Source: Doris montereyensis (Eukaryota; Mollusca; Gastropoda; Nudibranchia; Dorididae). Taken from it: a stretch of DNA of 64,000 bases. How positions within the stretch are numbered: the stretch's first letter is position 1; each line of letters starts with the position of its first letter. Both the position numbers and the translations under genes were made by a program. Shown one piece after another: positions 34,097-43,883 of this stretch. Under the pieces are notes generated by a model. The model saw only the letters and a list, made by a program, of their open reading frames with translations. It was not told the DNA's origin and searched no databases. The DNA is taken from assembly GCA_037039925.1 (NCBI GenBank), contig JAXRKP010000303.1, positions 143,501 to 207,500 on the forward strand, written 5' to 3'.

Positions 34097-34937
34097 ACGT
34101 GTTTGTTGTCTTTATTAGTGGAGTTGTCACTTATTGTCATATTTCTCCCTTGGTTCAGGTAGGTTGATCAACACCTAATCCCATTGGAGACGGACGAAGG
34201 AAAGGAGGTCCTGCATGCATATCACGACACTGTGCACTTTAACATCCTTGACGGTTTACAAGGCAGTAATTAAAAATCCTTCCGATTGGTAGCGGAAAAG
34301 AAGAGAAATCACTCTAGCGCGCCCAATACATTTCCTACAAAGGAAATCCCTGTCACAAAATGGGAGTACAAAGGAGAGACAAAGAAAAAGGAGGCGAAAG
34401 CGAACCCACTCTGTTTGCACCCTTAGTAATCTCTTCACACCTTTTCTTGGGATTGGTAGCGGAAAAGGTGAGGAATCCAATATATTTCCTCCAAATGACA
34501 TTCTCTCGTCACCAAAATGGAGATAGCAAAAGGAAAGTTATTGTCTTATTACATTTTGAGACTTTAACATGTACATTATACATGTAGCATTAATAAATAA
34601 AAATACATCCACGTAACCAACACTAACACAATTAAACGACTAAAAGACGTCTTTTGAGTATGCCTAGGCATTTCCATTTTGTCGTTTGGTCATACAAAGA
34701 CAAAGTGATGAGTCATCAGCTAAGACTACCAAGAGTAAGAGGTCCGCCAAAGATCAAGTCTTTGAAAATGAACTCCTTTTAAAAACAATCACAATTTTTA
34801 ATTCAATGCCTCAAAATTAGCAAAGACAGCGTAAAAACTGGCTTTTCTTTTGTATTAATGATTTTCTTTATTTTGGTTGCTGGGATTTGATTCTCTTGTT
34901 TTGATTATATTATAATTAATATAATACTAGTGATATG

Positions 34938-35100
34938 GGTACCTGTTTACCATTGAGTCAAGTTGGACAACGCATCCTAAATGAAATGTCATTCCCAAAG
35001 GGACACAATGTCTGACCTAGCACTGTCAGTATAAGTACATGTGTTCAAATTCAAACCAAGATCTCACGATCCAAAGTCTAGCAACAAACCCCTGAACAGA
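34938..35100 (-). repeat. SINE-A fragment, decayed
   Basis: GGGTACCTG, CATTCCCAAAGGGACACAAT, GTCTGACCTAGCACTG and a head-like CACGATCCAAAGTCTAGCAA follow the SINE-A order on the minus strand. Confidence 0.5.
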
Positions 35101-35154
35101 CTACAGAGTCAGTATTTGTTACAATTGGCAGAAAAGGGCAATATACCTCTTCGA

Positions 35155-35235
35155 GGTGCCTGTAGCTCAGTTGGTAGAGCGTCTGACAACCACGATGACG
35201 TAAGAAATGAGCAGGGATCAGCTCTAGTCTAAGGT
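35155..35235 (+). pseudogene. tRNA-like sequence (tRNA pseudogene or SINE head)
   Basis: GCCTGTAGCTCAGTTGGTAG AGCG is a near-perfect tRNA D-arm/A-box. The anticodon arm and T-arm that should follow do not fold properly (no clean GGTTCGAATCC), so a working tRNA is unlikely. Confidence 0.55.
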
Positions 35236-35430
35236 GGATATTTCCCAACCATTTTAATGAATGGAAATGTGGTTATGTGATGAGAACGAGAATCTGAAGA
35301 CTGAAACATGCCTTTTTTTGTATAACCAGAGCGACAAAACAAATTTGACACACAAAAGGAACCACAACATACGATACTAAAAAACACTAAACAATAAAAA
35401 ATACAGATACACATAAATTGTTGTTGTCAA

Positions 35431-35436
35431 TTTATT
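35431..35436 (-). promoter_or_regulatory. RPL37A: RPL37A polyadenylation signal overlapping the stop codon
   Basis: TTTAAATAAATTG: the AATAAA hexamer shares its first A with the TAA stop, implying a 3' UTR of only about 15-30 nt. Confidence 0.65.
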
Positions 35437-35499
35437 TAAAGTTCTTTCATTTCTCTAAGACGACGGATAGCACTACGCACTTGAGCAGCAGCCGTTGTT
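35436..35499 (-). CDS. RPL37A: RPL37A exon 4
   Basis: Acceptor TTTTCCACAG; encodes [20 protein letters not shown] and TAA at 35438-35436. The split serine codon TC|A joins exon 3. Confidence 0.94.
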
Positions 35500-38400
35500 C
35501 TGTGGAAAAGAGACAGAAAGAGGAACAATGTTAAATCTGTCATAATAAACTTGAAAAAATAAAATCAAGCAAATTTCAAATGATCAATCAATTTTGTTTT
35601 TATTACAAGAAATTGAGATCTTACATAAAAAATAATCAAACTTCATCAACTCCACAAATGCTATAGCAGTAGCTGTGCTACTCAAAGTGTGGTACTATGA
35701 GCAATCGGCTGCCAGCACGAGGAGATATTTTTCATGAATGCTATGCGTGTCTTTAACATATTGGGAAAAAAAAAACAAACAAACTGCTGGTCCACCACAT
35801 CAGACACTTTGAGAGGTACTGTCTTGTAGGAGGCTGCATCCTGTCCTGTGCCATTCTTCCAGCCTCTGTTATTGTTATTATTTTTCCAAATGCTTTCCCT
35901 ATATCCCCCCCCCCCATCTTCTGCACGGATTTCATGTTTCTTTCCCCACGCATTTTACCCTTCCTACATGCATGTTGCTTTATGTAGCCACATCACATCA
36001 ATATTTCTTACGTACAAACCAAACAATTCACACATAAATCTTTTTGAATAACAGAAAAAAGGAAATAAACAAAGAAAAGCTGAAAATAAAAAAAGCACCT
36101 GAATCGACATAAAGACATTAACAACCAGCCAACTATAACTACAGTAAACGTTTGATTCAACGAGATTGCCAAGGCGATCTTGGAGATCTGTTGAACCTGA
36201 GGTATCTCTTCATTATATTTACTACTTATTGATATAAGTAAAATTGAACTAGCTTAAGAGATGTGAAGCGTAGCAAGGCAGTTAACCAAGAGGGCGTAAT
36301 CCCTCTTTTGACATGTTATTTATAACGTTGATATGAAGCGCGTAATTGTTTGTGTGCCTATCCAATTTGTAAAGTGGAATGGTTCGTACACAACTTGAAA
36401 TGTAAAGATCCTGTCTAGAGACACATTTGTGGCAGGCCAACACAGAGCGTGACATGCACTATGTGAAACCCCCTCCTGACACCCTCTGCATTCATAGATC
36501 TATATAACCGTGATGGGGACTAACTAGAGGGATGCTCTGCGGGCTAAGTGAGCTTATTTAGAAACTGTAAACGGGGAAGAAAATGTTCCTCATTGGATTG
36601 ATGCTAGTCAAACCAATATTGGATTTCGCTGGAGCCGAGGGTACTCATATTTTAACTTGTTGAAACCAAGGTGCTTCTATTGATTTGATAAAAAGAACAT
36701 AACGAGATTTTTACCGAGATCTTGAATCCGGGTATCTTATATGTAGCACTTGTCCCGCTCCCTTTTATTTATAGATAAGACAATGCAATATTTTCATATA
36801 GCTACTAGACTACTATGAGATATAGACCCACTTTCACAAGTAGCACTTTCTTCACTTGACTCATAATAACCCTCTTTGACATCATCTTCCCATGATCCAA
36901 ATATTTTTATCACTTGCTCTCCACTAAGCCATAACTTGTAACGACAGCTTCAATATTGGGGGAAAAATCCAATAAAACTCATGCTCTGCAGCAGCGAGTT
37001 CTGGTTCTGATGATGGCCGTTTGACAAGAAACCGATCCACAGCCTACATCTATTGACTACAATGAAATCATTGCATGTGATAGATCTAAACCTACCTTAT
37101 AAAGTCATAGAAAAATCACACCAGTCGATCTAAAACAAAGATACCAAAAATCTAACCTGAACAAAACTTGTGTGGCAAATGACCACACAATGAATTATAA
37201 AACAAACTTTAAGCAAACCATCTAAATCAAAGAGAATTTCGGCAATTTGAAAGCATTAAAAAAAAAAGAAGTGATTTTATATGATTACGACACTTTTTTT
37301 TTTTACAACATTAACTTTATAAAAACAAGATTCATGAAATCCCCATCTAGTACAAACCATGTGATATCGATTGTGCCAAATCAACAGTGAACATCAACTT
37401 CATACACTTTTTAATTCACAATGATTTCCTGCAGCTAAAAATTTTCTATTGCCTTGCAGCAGAGACTTACAAATCGGGATTTACCCAATAATTTCGGGAA
37501 GCTTGGTAGGTCTGAAAGTGTTTTGCACAAAGGCAAAGCCATGATGACGAATATGTGTATGAGTATGAGTTGATAATTAATCTATTGATATACCAGGAAA
37601 AGAAACATTTTCAAAATTGATCACCAAAAGACATGATTATTTGATAAATTTGTACCATTACAAGCATGACATGTTATCTCATGGAAAAAAACCTGCCAAA
37701 CTAACACACAAAAATCCAACCCACCCTACCATCAAAGCTAAGAAAAACACTTACGAATAGTTCCATGCTCCGCCAGCAACAACTTTAGAACATCTACCAC
37801 ATTTCCAGATTCCAACACTCTTCCTTTTCATTGCCTCCTGCACCAGGGTGAAAAGAAAGTACAAAAATTAATTTGAATGAGTTCTACTAAACATATGCAT
37901 CTTTTCAACATTAAAAAAAACAGGGTTCCCCCAGCTCAAGTAATTGTTGGGTTAGTGTGAAAGTTGAAATATTTGGCGATTGTCAATGTAAAAGAAAACG
38001 AAACAAACCAGCATGAGGTGAAAAAACCCAACATTGATCTATACTATAAATGTAATAAAAGTCTATCATTAATATCAATGAATATAAACATTAATTCTAG
38101 TTTAAACACAAAGGAAATAGGTCTGAAGCATGGTGTTAACACAAGTACCCAAGATACGTGATTTGGGAAAAATCTGTAACTTCTCTATTCTAACAAAAAT
38201 AGACAAATGATCAATGATGACTAAAAATGCATTCACTTATGTGTGCCTTCTTGTTCCTAAAATGACCAGGTAGTCCAAAACATTTAAACGCTTGCCTTAA
38301 AAATCCTAAACATAAGCCATATATATATCAGTCTTTAAACATCCCTTCTTTTCTTTCATCGATATACAATAGACATCACATTAAAATAAGGTCAGATAGG

Positions 38401-40421
38401 TATAAATCTAGTCCTCATAGTGATTGTAAAGATTTTTAACCTGTGTCTGTTAACAACTATGTAAAATGTGACCATTCTGTGAGGAGCTGGTACTAAGTGA
38501 GGTAACATAGAAATCCAGCAAGGCGAGGGAGAGAAAGAGAGAAGAATAAGAAACAAGAGGGCTAAATGAAGTTGAGAGATGGAGATAGCAAACACATAAA
38601 TATACACTATGGATTTCAATGTAACTTGTTTTCACATATATATGATTTAATCCTTATTTTTAATATCCTGGCAATTCCCCACTTGTGTTGAATATAATGC
38701 ATGTATCTATTGATGATATCTTTAACAAAAAATCCATTTTCTACCCCCCCCCGAATTCTACTTTTTTTAAAAACCCTAAAATATTAAGACAAGACAACAA
38801 ACTTACTTTTCCACAGAAAGGGCAAACATATGTGGCATGCTGTGTGATTTCCATTTTCTTGACAGTCTTTCTCAGGGGACGCACCGTACCTGGTGCCATA
38901 TTTGCCCACAATGCCGACCTTCTTAGTACGCTTGGCCTATAGGAATGTCATAATGTAATAGGATGAGGAGATATGCAATCAAATTTCCATCGAAAGGTCA
39001 AAATTTCCATTAAAGAAACTGACAGTCATTAAGAATTAATGTCCCGTTTAACCTGGAAGTGAATGTAACTAACTAAAAAAGGGGCTAGGTGGCTTTTAAC
39101 TCTTATGCCACATAATGTTTAAATATCAGATTTTATTGTGTATTAACACCTGTGGGCGCCGACCGGCTATTTCTGTCTTTCACTAACAAACCATGTAGTA
39201 CAAGGGCCGGCTATATCTGTCTTCATCCTGCAAGCCGCGTCGCGTGAAGACCGTGTGGATCGGCGATGCCCTCAAAGTGACTACTGACTATTTTCAGCGT
39301 ATTTCCACTCATTGACTCAAATAAAACTAGCTTTCTGATGGATTAGTGAATCTTGGTAGAGTCCAAGTAGATAAGAAATGTTAGGTTTCAAGGTGCGAAG
39401 AATAGATCCTTCTGTTAGTGTTGCAGTTACAGAGAACGAAAGGATTTTATTGAAATGAATTGTGTTGACCACCCTTTACACACTTAAATGGTATCTTTTG
39501 TAAATAGCATGTGGTTTGGGATGTTATTGATACTACAAAGAGACAATGTGTTGCAATTTGACGCGATAGTAGAAAAAGCATTGTAAACTTGACCACAGCT
39601 GCTATTTTGCTCTTTATCTATCATGGCTTTCAAACTCGGTGTTACTTGGCTTATTAATAATAACTTTATCAGAATAATATGGGTTTCACATTTTAACAAT
39701 AACAGCATAAGTTTTAAAGTAAAAGTTATGTGGACTTTTAATCCATAACACAGCCCCAAAACCACGATCCAGTCTGCAGTCATTAGGCCCAGGTAACTTG
39801 CACGCTGACGTAAGAATCGTCTAGGAAAAGTGAATCGTGAAGTGTCATGAAATGGGTAGCCGTAAATATAGGGCCTCGTGTCAACCCTAAATTTAGGGCC
39901 AGCACGCTTCCGCAACACATCCTAAAAATACGACAGGCACTCTTCTTGAGATAACATCTAATCATCATCCCTGACACTGATGCACAGTACAGCACCCCCA
40001 TCAGCATAGAATCTAATCTAGATCTAGATCTCTAGAAGTTCAGAGTTTTGCCTGTTTGGTTTTCACGTTAATAATCATATGTGATGAGCGTGGGGGCAGG
40101 ATCTAGATCTACCTATCCCTCGAAATATTTTTCGTTAAATAGATATATTCAAAATCAAGAAGACGGTAAAGATAAAGACGGGCAGGTCAGAAAATAAAAA
40201 GAGATGATTTGTGTGTTGTTATGAGTAACTTTTGAGAATGCTCTCAATACATATTTATTCTACAACAAAATGCATTAAATTAACGTGGATGGATGGTTTC
40301 ATGAAGTACACAAGTGCATCCCATTAGCGAGCTTTGATTCTGAAAACATAATAGAATAAAATGTGACCGCGATGAAGGGATGTATCGAGATTTAATTTCA
40401 TAGATGTAAAAGACCTACCAT
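35436..40421 (-). CDS. RPL37A: RPL37A, large-subunit ribosomal protein eL37 (human RPL37A type)
   Basis: Structural protein of the cytosolic 60S subunit with a C4 zinc ribbon. Four exons: 40419-40421 (ATG only), 38807-38936, 37755-37837, 35436-35499; total 92 aa, the same as human. Recognisable segments: [85 protein letters not shown]. Zinc ligands CPFC and CGRC are kept. The ATG is immediately followed by the intron 1 donor (ATG|GTAGGT). Exon 2 has one extra C in CCCC within the codons for A-S-L-R-K, shifting the frame. All else is intact, so an assembly error is likelier than a pseudogene. Confidence 0.94.
35500..37754 (-). other. RPL37A intron 3
   Basis: 2.25 kb of AT-rich sequence. A C9 run lies at 35905-35914. 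No repeat family or snoRNA with paired C and D boxes could be supported on the coding strand. Confidence 0.5.
37755..37837 (-). CDS. RPL37A: RPL37A exon 3
   Basis: Acceptor CTGGTGCAG, donor TATTC|GTAAGT. Encodes [20 protein letters not shown] then AGGAWNYS, including the second CxxC of the zinc ribbon. Confidence 0.95.
38807..38936 (-). CDS. RPL37A: RPL37A exon 2 (one extra base)
   Basis: Acceptor CCTATAG, donor GGAAAA|GTAAGT. Encodes [20 protein letters not shown], then after the extra [21 protein letters not shown] and CGK. Length 130 nt where 129 is expected. Confidence 0.93.
38937..40418 (-). other. RPL37A intron 1
   Basis: Unique-looking sequence with a GC-richer patch at 39160-39275 and GATCTA palindromes at 40013-40032 and 40100-40112. 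Nothing else recognised. Confidence 0.5.
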
Positions 40422-40449
40422 TGTTGAGAATGGAAAACAGAGAAAAAGG
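40419..40449 (-). CDS. RPL37A: RPL37A exon 1 (5' UTR plus start codon)
   Basis: CCTTTTTCTCTGTTTTCC just upstream of CAACAATG is a typical 5' terminal oligopyrimidine (TOP) start of ribosomal-protein mRNAs, so transcription probably starts near 40449. Only the ATG is coding; the intron begins at GTAGGT. Confidence 0.75.
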
Positions 40450-40704
40450 ACGGATCCGGAAATGGTCTTGTCGAAGCCAATGTATGGTTGTTACTGTTTC
40501 GTTGCTTCAATACACATGTGATGTAGAATTTACACCCCCCCCCCCCCCCTCCGCCGCTTCATTTCTGATTTGAGGAATCTTGTTTGTCTTTCTTGGCCTT
40601 TTATTTACGAAAAGAAATAGGTCACTGTGTGACAACATTAGGTATTGATCAGTAATGCAAAATGATCTTCGTTTTTTTTTTCATAATTAAAAATAAATGA
40701 CTCA

Positions 40705-40740
40705 CCATGGCAGTCTCTACAATGGAAGTGAATGTATCAC
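40705..40740 (-). other. possible alternative first exon of RPL37A
   Basis: On the minus strand GTAGAGACTGCCATG|GTGAGT repeats the arrangement of the real exon 1, with a start codon immediately followed by a donor, and would join exon 2 in frame. No TOP tract precedes it. May be chance. Confidence 0.22.
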
Positions 40741-41239
40741 TTTTTCACCAGTGCACATGATTTTGAATATAACTATCCTTATTTTATTAAAGCATTTTTT
40801 TATATTGTTACGTCTTCATTTCTACTGATTCATTTACTTGGTGTTGACAGTTTGTTTCACAGCCTGATTGTACCCTCTAGGGTAAACTGAGATATTTGAG
40901 TATGGGACTATCATGCATCAATCAACTTTTCCTCCTTTTTGTCTTTCTTTCTTTTCTTTTTTTCGCTTTCGGAAAACTTTATTAACTCCATTAGCATTTT
41001 CAGAGTATATTTCTTCGTATGTTCTTTCACTTTTCTTACTAGAATTGTCTATTTTAGGCTTTGTTTTGTGTGCACGATGTAGGAGGAAGGTCTGCTGTTC
41101 GTTGATTCAAAGAAAAAATCAAATAGATCTTGATCTACATGTCGATGTATGCCTTTTATTTTGCTCATCATCATATCCATCAGGAATGAACATGGAGATT
41201 GATCAATTTTGATTAGCTTTCATCGCAGGAGAAGTAAAA

Positions 41240-41337
41240 TTTGATATATTTTGAGCCGATTACAATGACGACATGGATGAACCTTCCGTCGTTAAATTAT
41301 GGCATCGAACAACTAATCTGGAAAAGAGAATGCTGGG
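41240..41337 (+). other. possible 5' untranslated exon of ZNF622
   Basis: GAGAATGCTGGG|GTATGT is a fair donor and ZNF622 exon 1 has an intron acceptor (CTTTTCAG) 15 bases before its ATG, so an upstream exon must exist. The two short ORFs here (starting MTTWMNLPS and MDEPSVVKLW) do not continue in frame into ZNF622. Confidence 0.3.
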
Positions 41338-42380
41338 GTATGTAGACAACTTTTCGATATAACAACATGACACGCTCGTGTGAGTAAGACCAACGACTGA
41401 ACCAGTGTAGCTATCAACCCGTGTTGCATTGTGAATGCCATTTGTGGTGCAATTGCCGATTATTGTATTCTTGGCTTCGAAAGGGGTTTGCCTGGCTTCA
41501 CATCAAAAGACTGATTTGAACAGGTTTCCTTTTGCTCAATTTTTAATGTGAGTTTAGTGCTTTAATCTAGGGTTAGATTAGTTTTAGGCTAGATCTAGAA
41601 TCTAGATCTACAGGTGACAGGTTTCACAAAATGGTCCATCCCCATTTCCCTCTTTTGTCAAAATGTACATGTTATATTTCTTACAAGTTTTATATACCAT
41701 GTTAAAGCTTAGAACATGAGGATTCCAGATATATAACTTTAAGAGATAGCAAAGGACTGTGAGTCAAGGGGCATAACTGAAAACTCTAGGTCCAATGCCA
41801 GTGGACGCAATGTTACAGCGGAACTGCACGGGTCCATCGACCGAGGTTTCCCTGGTGTTTATTTAGTGACGTAACGCTTGGGCATCTGGTTTGGAGAGTT
41901 CCCTGACTTTTCCCTAGTTCTCAATAAGATGTAGGCCTAAAGTTTGTGTTCCCGGACACCTCTATAGTTTGAGCATTCCATGGTTGATCCTTTCTTGTAT
42001 ATTGGACCATAGGAGCAATGGTAGGAAATACATGACGGCGGTGCTAAAGCGGGAGTTATAATAGGATGATGACTGACTTTTCTCAAGAAGAGAATAAAAC
42101 TGAGAAATAGAACCAGTTAGAAGGTAAATTAATAATATTATTATTATTCCCGCCATCAGGAAACAAGAATTGCGTTCATCAGCTATTTTGAAGAAGGCAG
42201 ACACAACGAGTATAAATATATTCAAATATCGACATAGGAACACTGGTTCTTTTAATGCAGAACACCCTCCCCCACTCCCTCCTCATGATAAGCTGTGGAA
42301 ATCTTATAAGAAAAATGTTTCTTTCAAGTCTCACTCCCGGAGTTAGACCGAGAGGAGATGGGACTACAAATTAAATAGGA

Positions 42381-43092
42381 ATGAGAGTAAATGCAAAGAA
42401 AACCAAAACAATGCTTGTAAGTAGGGAAGCTAAAACACAAAATCTTAAATTAGGCAGGGAGAATTTAGAACAAGTTCAAAGCTACAATTACTTAGGAGTA
42501 ATGATAAACTCAGAAGGAAAACTAAGAGAAGAAATCAGCCAGAGAATCCAAAAGGCAAGTGCAATATATAACCATCTAGGAAAGGCATTTGTAGGTAAAC
42601 AAGAATTGTCAACAAAAAACCAAAATGGCAGTATACAACACAGTTTATTGTCCTACTCTCCTCTATGGCAGTGAAACCTGGACCTTAGACAGTAGAGTGC
42701 AGGCAGCCGAAATGAAATATCTAAGAAGAGTAGTAGGGAAAACTAAAAGAGACAAAATCAGAAACACAAAATAAGAGATCAAACCAAAGCAGATAACATA
42801 AAAACTAAGATAGAAATGAATCAATTGAGATGGTTTGGGCATGTTAACAGAATGAATGACAATAGAATAGCTAAATCAGTATACAGTGCTAAAACTCAAG
42901 GTAAAAGACCAAAAGACAGACCTCGGAGAAAGTGGGAAGAAGATATAAAAGAGGCATTAACGCAAAGAAATTTAACTTTCATGGAAGGAAGTAGAAACTG
43001 TCAGGACAGGGCAGCCTGGAGAAAGATCATTTCAGGCATCTAAAACCCATACACCGGAAGGTAGAATGGGAGCTGATAAAGAAAGAAAGAAA
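42381..43092 (+). mobile_element. 5'-truncated RTE-like LINE, same family as 15419-17799
   Basis: [60 protein letters not shown], then (frame change) [53 protein letters not shown]. The 3' end has CATACACCGGAAGGTAGAAT and (GAAA)n. One frameshift splits the two ORFs. Confidence 0.9.
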
Positions 43093-43093
43093 G

Positions 43094-43340
43094 CTCTTAT
43101 GGTCAGCGATGCTAAAGTGGGAGTAATAATAGGGCGCCGACTGGAGAACACATACGTGGAAGCAATAGGAAGATGACTTGATGTCCCGCTTGCCTGACCC
43201 AAGTAGTCACCCTATTATTATTACTCCCACTTAAGCACCGCTGCAGTGTATTTTTCGATTCATTTACGATTCATTTACTGTGGTCAACGGGGCTAAAGTG
43301 GGAGTAACAATAGGGCGACGACTGGAGAACAACACACATA
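43094..43340. repeat. cluster of short elements with the GCTAAAGTGGGAGTAATAAT word
   Basis: The word occurs forward at 43108 and 43282 and inverted at 43208 (ATTATTATTACTCCCACTTA), with flanking TAGGGCGMCGACTGGAGAAC twice. Related to the palindromic unit at 15105-15220 and to 42040-42075. Confidence 0.6.
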
Positions 43341-43713
43341 AAAGTGAGAGGCCCTTCATAGCACGTCGCACAACGCTCTGTCGATCGAGGAGCATGAGAG
43401 TGGGATATCGGGACCATGCCCAATATCGAGCATAAACTGGATTTGTAATAACTAGAAAGAGATTTTATGACAATCCCTAAAGGTTAACCCCTACTGTATC
43501 CTAATGAGCCCTTTCCCAATGTCATGCGTGTGCTGAAGTATTTGGACCTTTGCAGAACTTATCTCAAACCATCTTATGGATAACTCTATTGCTTGTTGGG
43601 TTTGTTGCATTCTTCGGTTATTTGTTTGAAGTTACTGATTCAGTTTCAGATTTTCGTGTCCTTCATTGGAAGTCCTCACTGATGTTATCTCTTTTCAGAA
43701 GACTTTGAGAAGG

Positions 43714-43883
43714 ATGTCGGCCATCACTTGTTTGGCCTGTAATGTTGGGTTTCAGGATGCTGATCTTGGCAGGATTCATTATAAAAGTGACTGGCATCGC
43801 TACAATTTGAAAAGAAAAGTTGCTGGTTTCCCCCTGTGACTCTTGAAGAGTTTGAAGAACGTCAGTCGAGTCAGGAGAAACAG
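43714..43883 (+). CDS. ZNF622: ZNF622 exon 1 (coding part; one base missing)
   Basis: Acceptor CTTTTCAG at 43698, ATG in AAGGATGTC. Encodes MSAITCLACNVGFQDADLGR, IHYKSDWHRYNLKRKVAGF, then PVTLEEFEERQSSQEKQ in the next frame. GGTTTCCCCCTGTGACT needs a sixth C. Donor AAACAG|GTGATT. Confidence 0.93.

Larger units (their letters stand above)
33494..34150 (+). mobile_element. retrozyme-like tandem array (about 3.2 units of 205-214 bp)
   Basis: Repeated unit: GTGGAGTTGTCACTTATTGT, CATATTTCGCCTTTGACTTC, GTGGCTCCTTCGTATTATTC, ACATCTCTCTGTTGTT, ATTTCTCGTTTGTTGTCTGA, then the hammerhead-like core. Unit borders set by the predicted cleavage site are 33678-33891 (214 bp) and 33892-34096 (205 bp), with partial units on both ends. 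Tandem hundreds-of-bp units, each with a type I hammerhead, are the known layout of metazoan retrozymes and of Penelope-like element terminal repeats. No protein is encoded. Confidence 0.72.
33375..34290 (+). repeat. SINE-B interrupted by the tandem hammerhead-bearing repeat
   Basis: The head (GGGTAAGGTGTC, GTGGGTTCAACTAAGC, GATTTTTTTTC, TTTACTCC) ends at about 33490. The body resumes at 34151 with CCCTTGGTTCAGGTAGG, CACCTAATCCCATTGGAGAC, GTCCTGCATGCATATCACGA. In the uninterrupted copy at 60855 these two parts are contiguous, so the 0.66-kb tandem block is an insertion. Confidence 0.7.
40450..41640. promoter_or_regulatory. divergent region upstream of RPL37A and ZNF622
   Basis: RPL37A reads left and ZNF622 reads right from here. 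A C16 run lies at 40533-40548. Candidate untranslated or alternative first exons are listed separately. GATCTA palindromes at 41589-41610. Confidence 0.4.

Noticed and set aside
35155..35235. A functional tRNA gene
   Set aside because: Only the D-arm/A-box half is convincing; the anticodon and T arms do not pair.
39783..40007. 74-aa minus-strand ORF and a GATGATGA word as a snoRNA C box in RPL37A intron 1
   Set aside because: No matching D box and terminal stem were found at the right distance, and the ORF has no recognisable homology.
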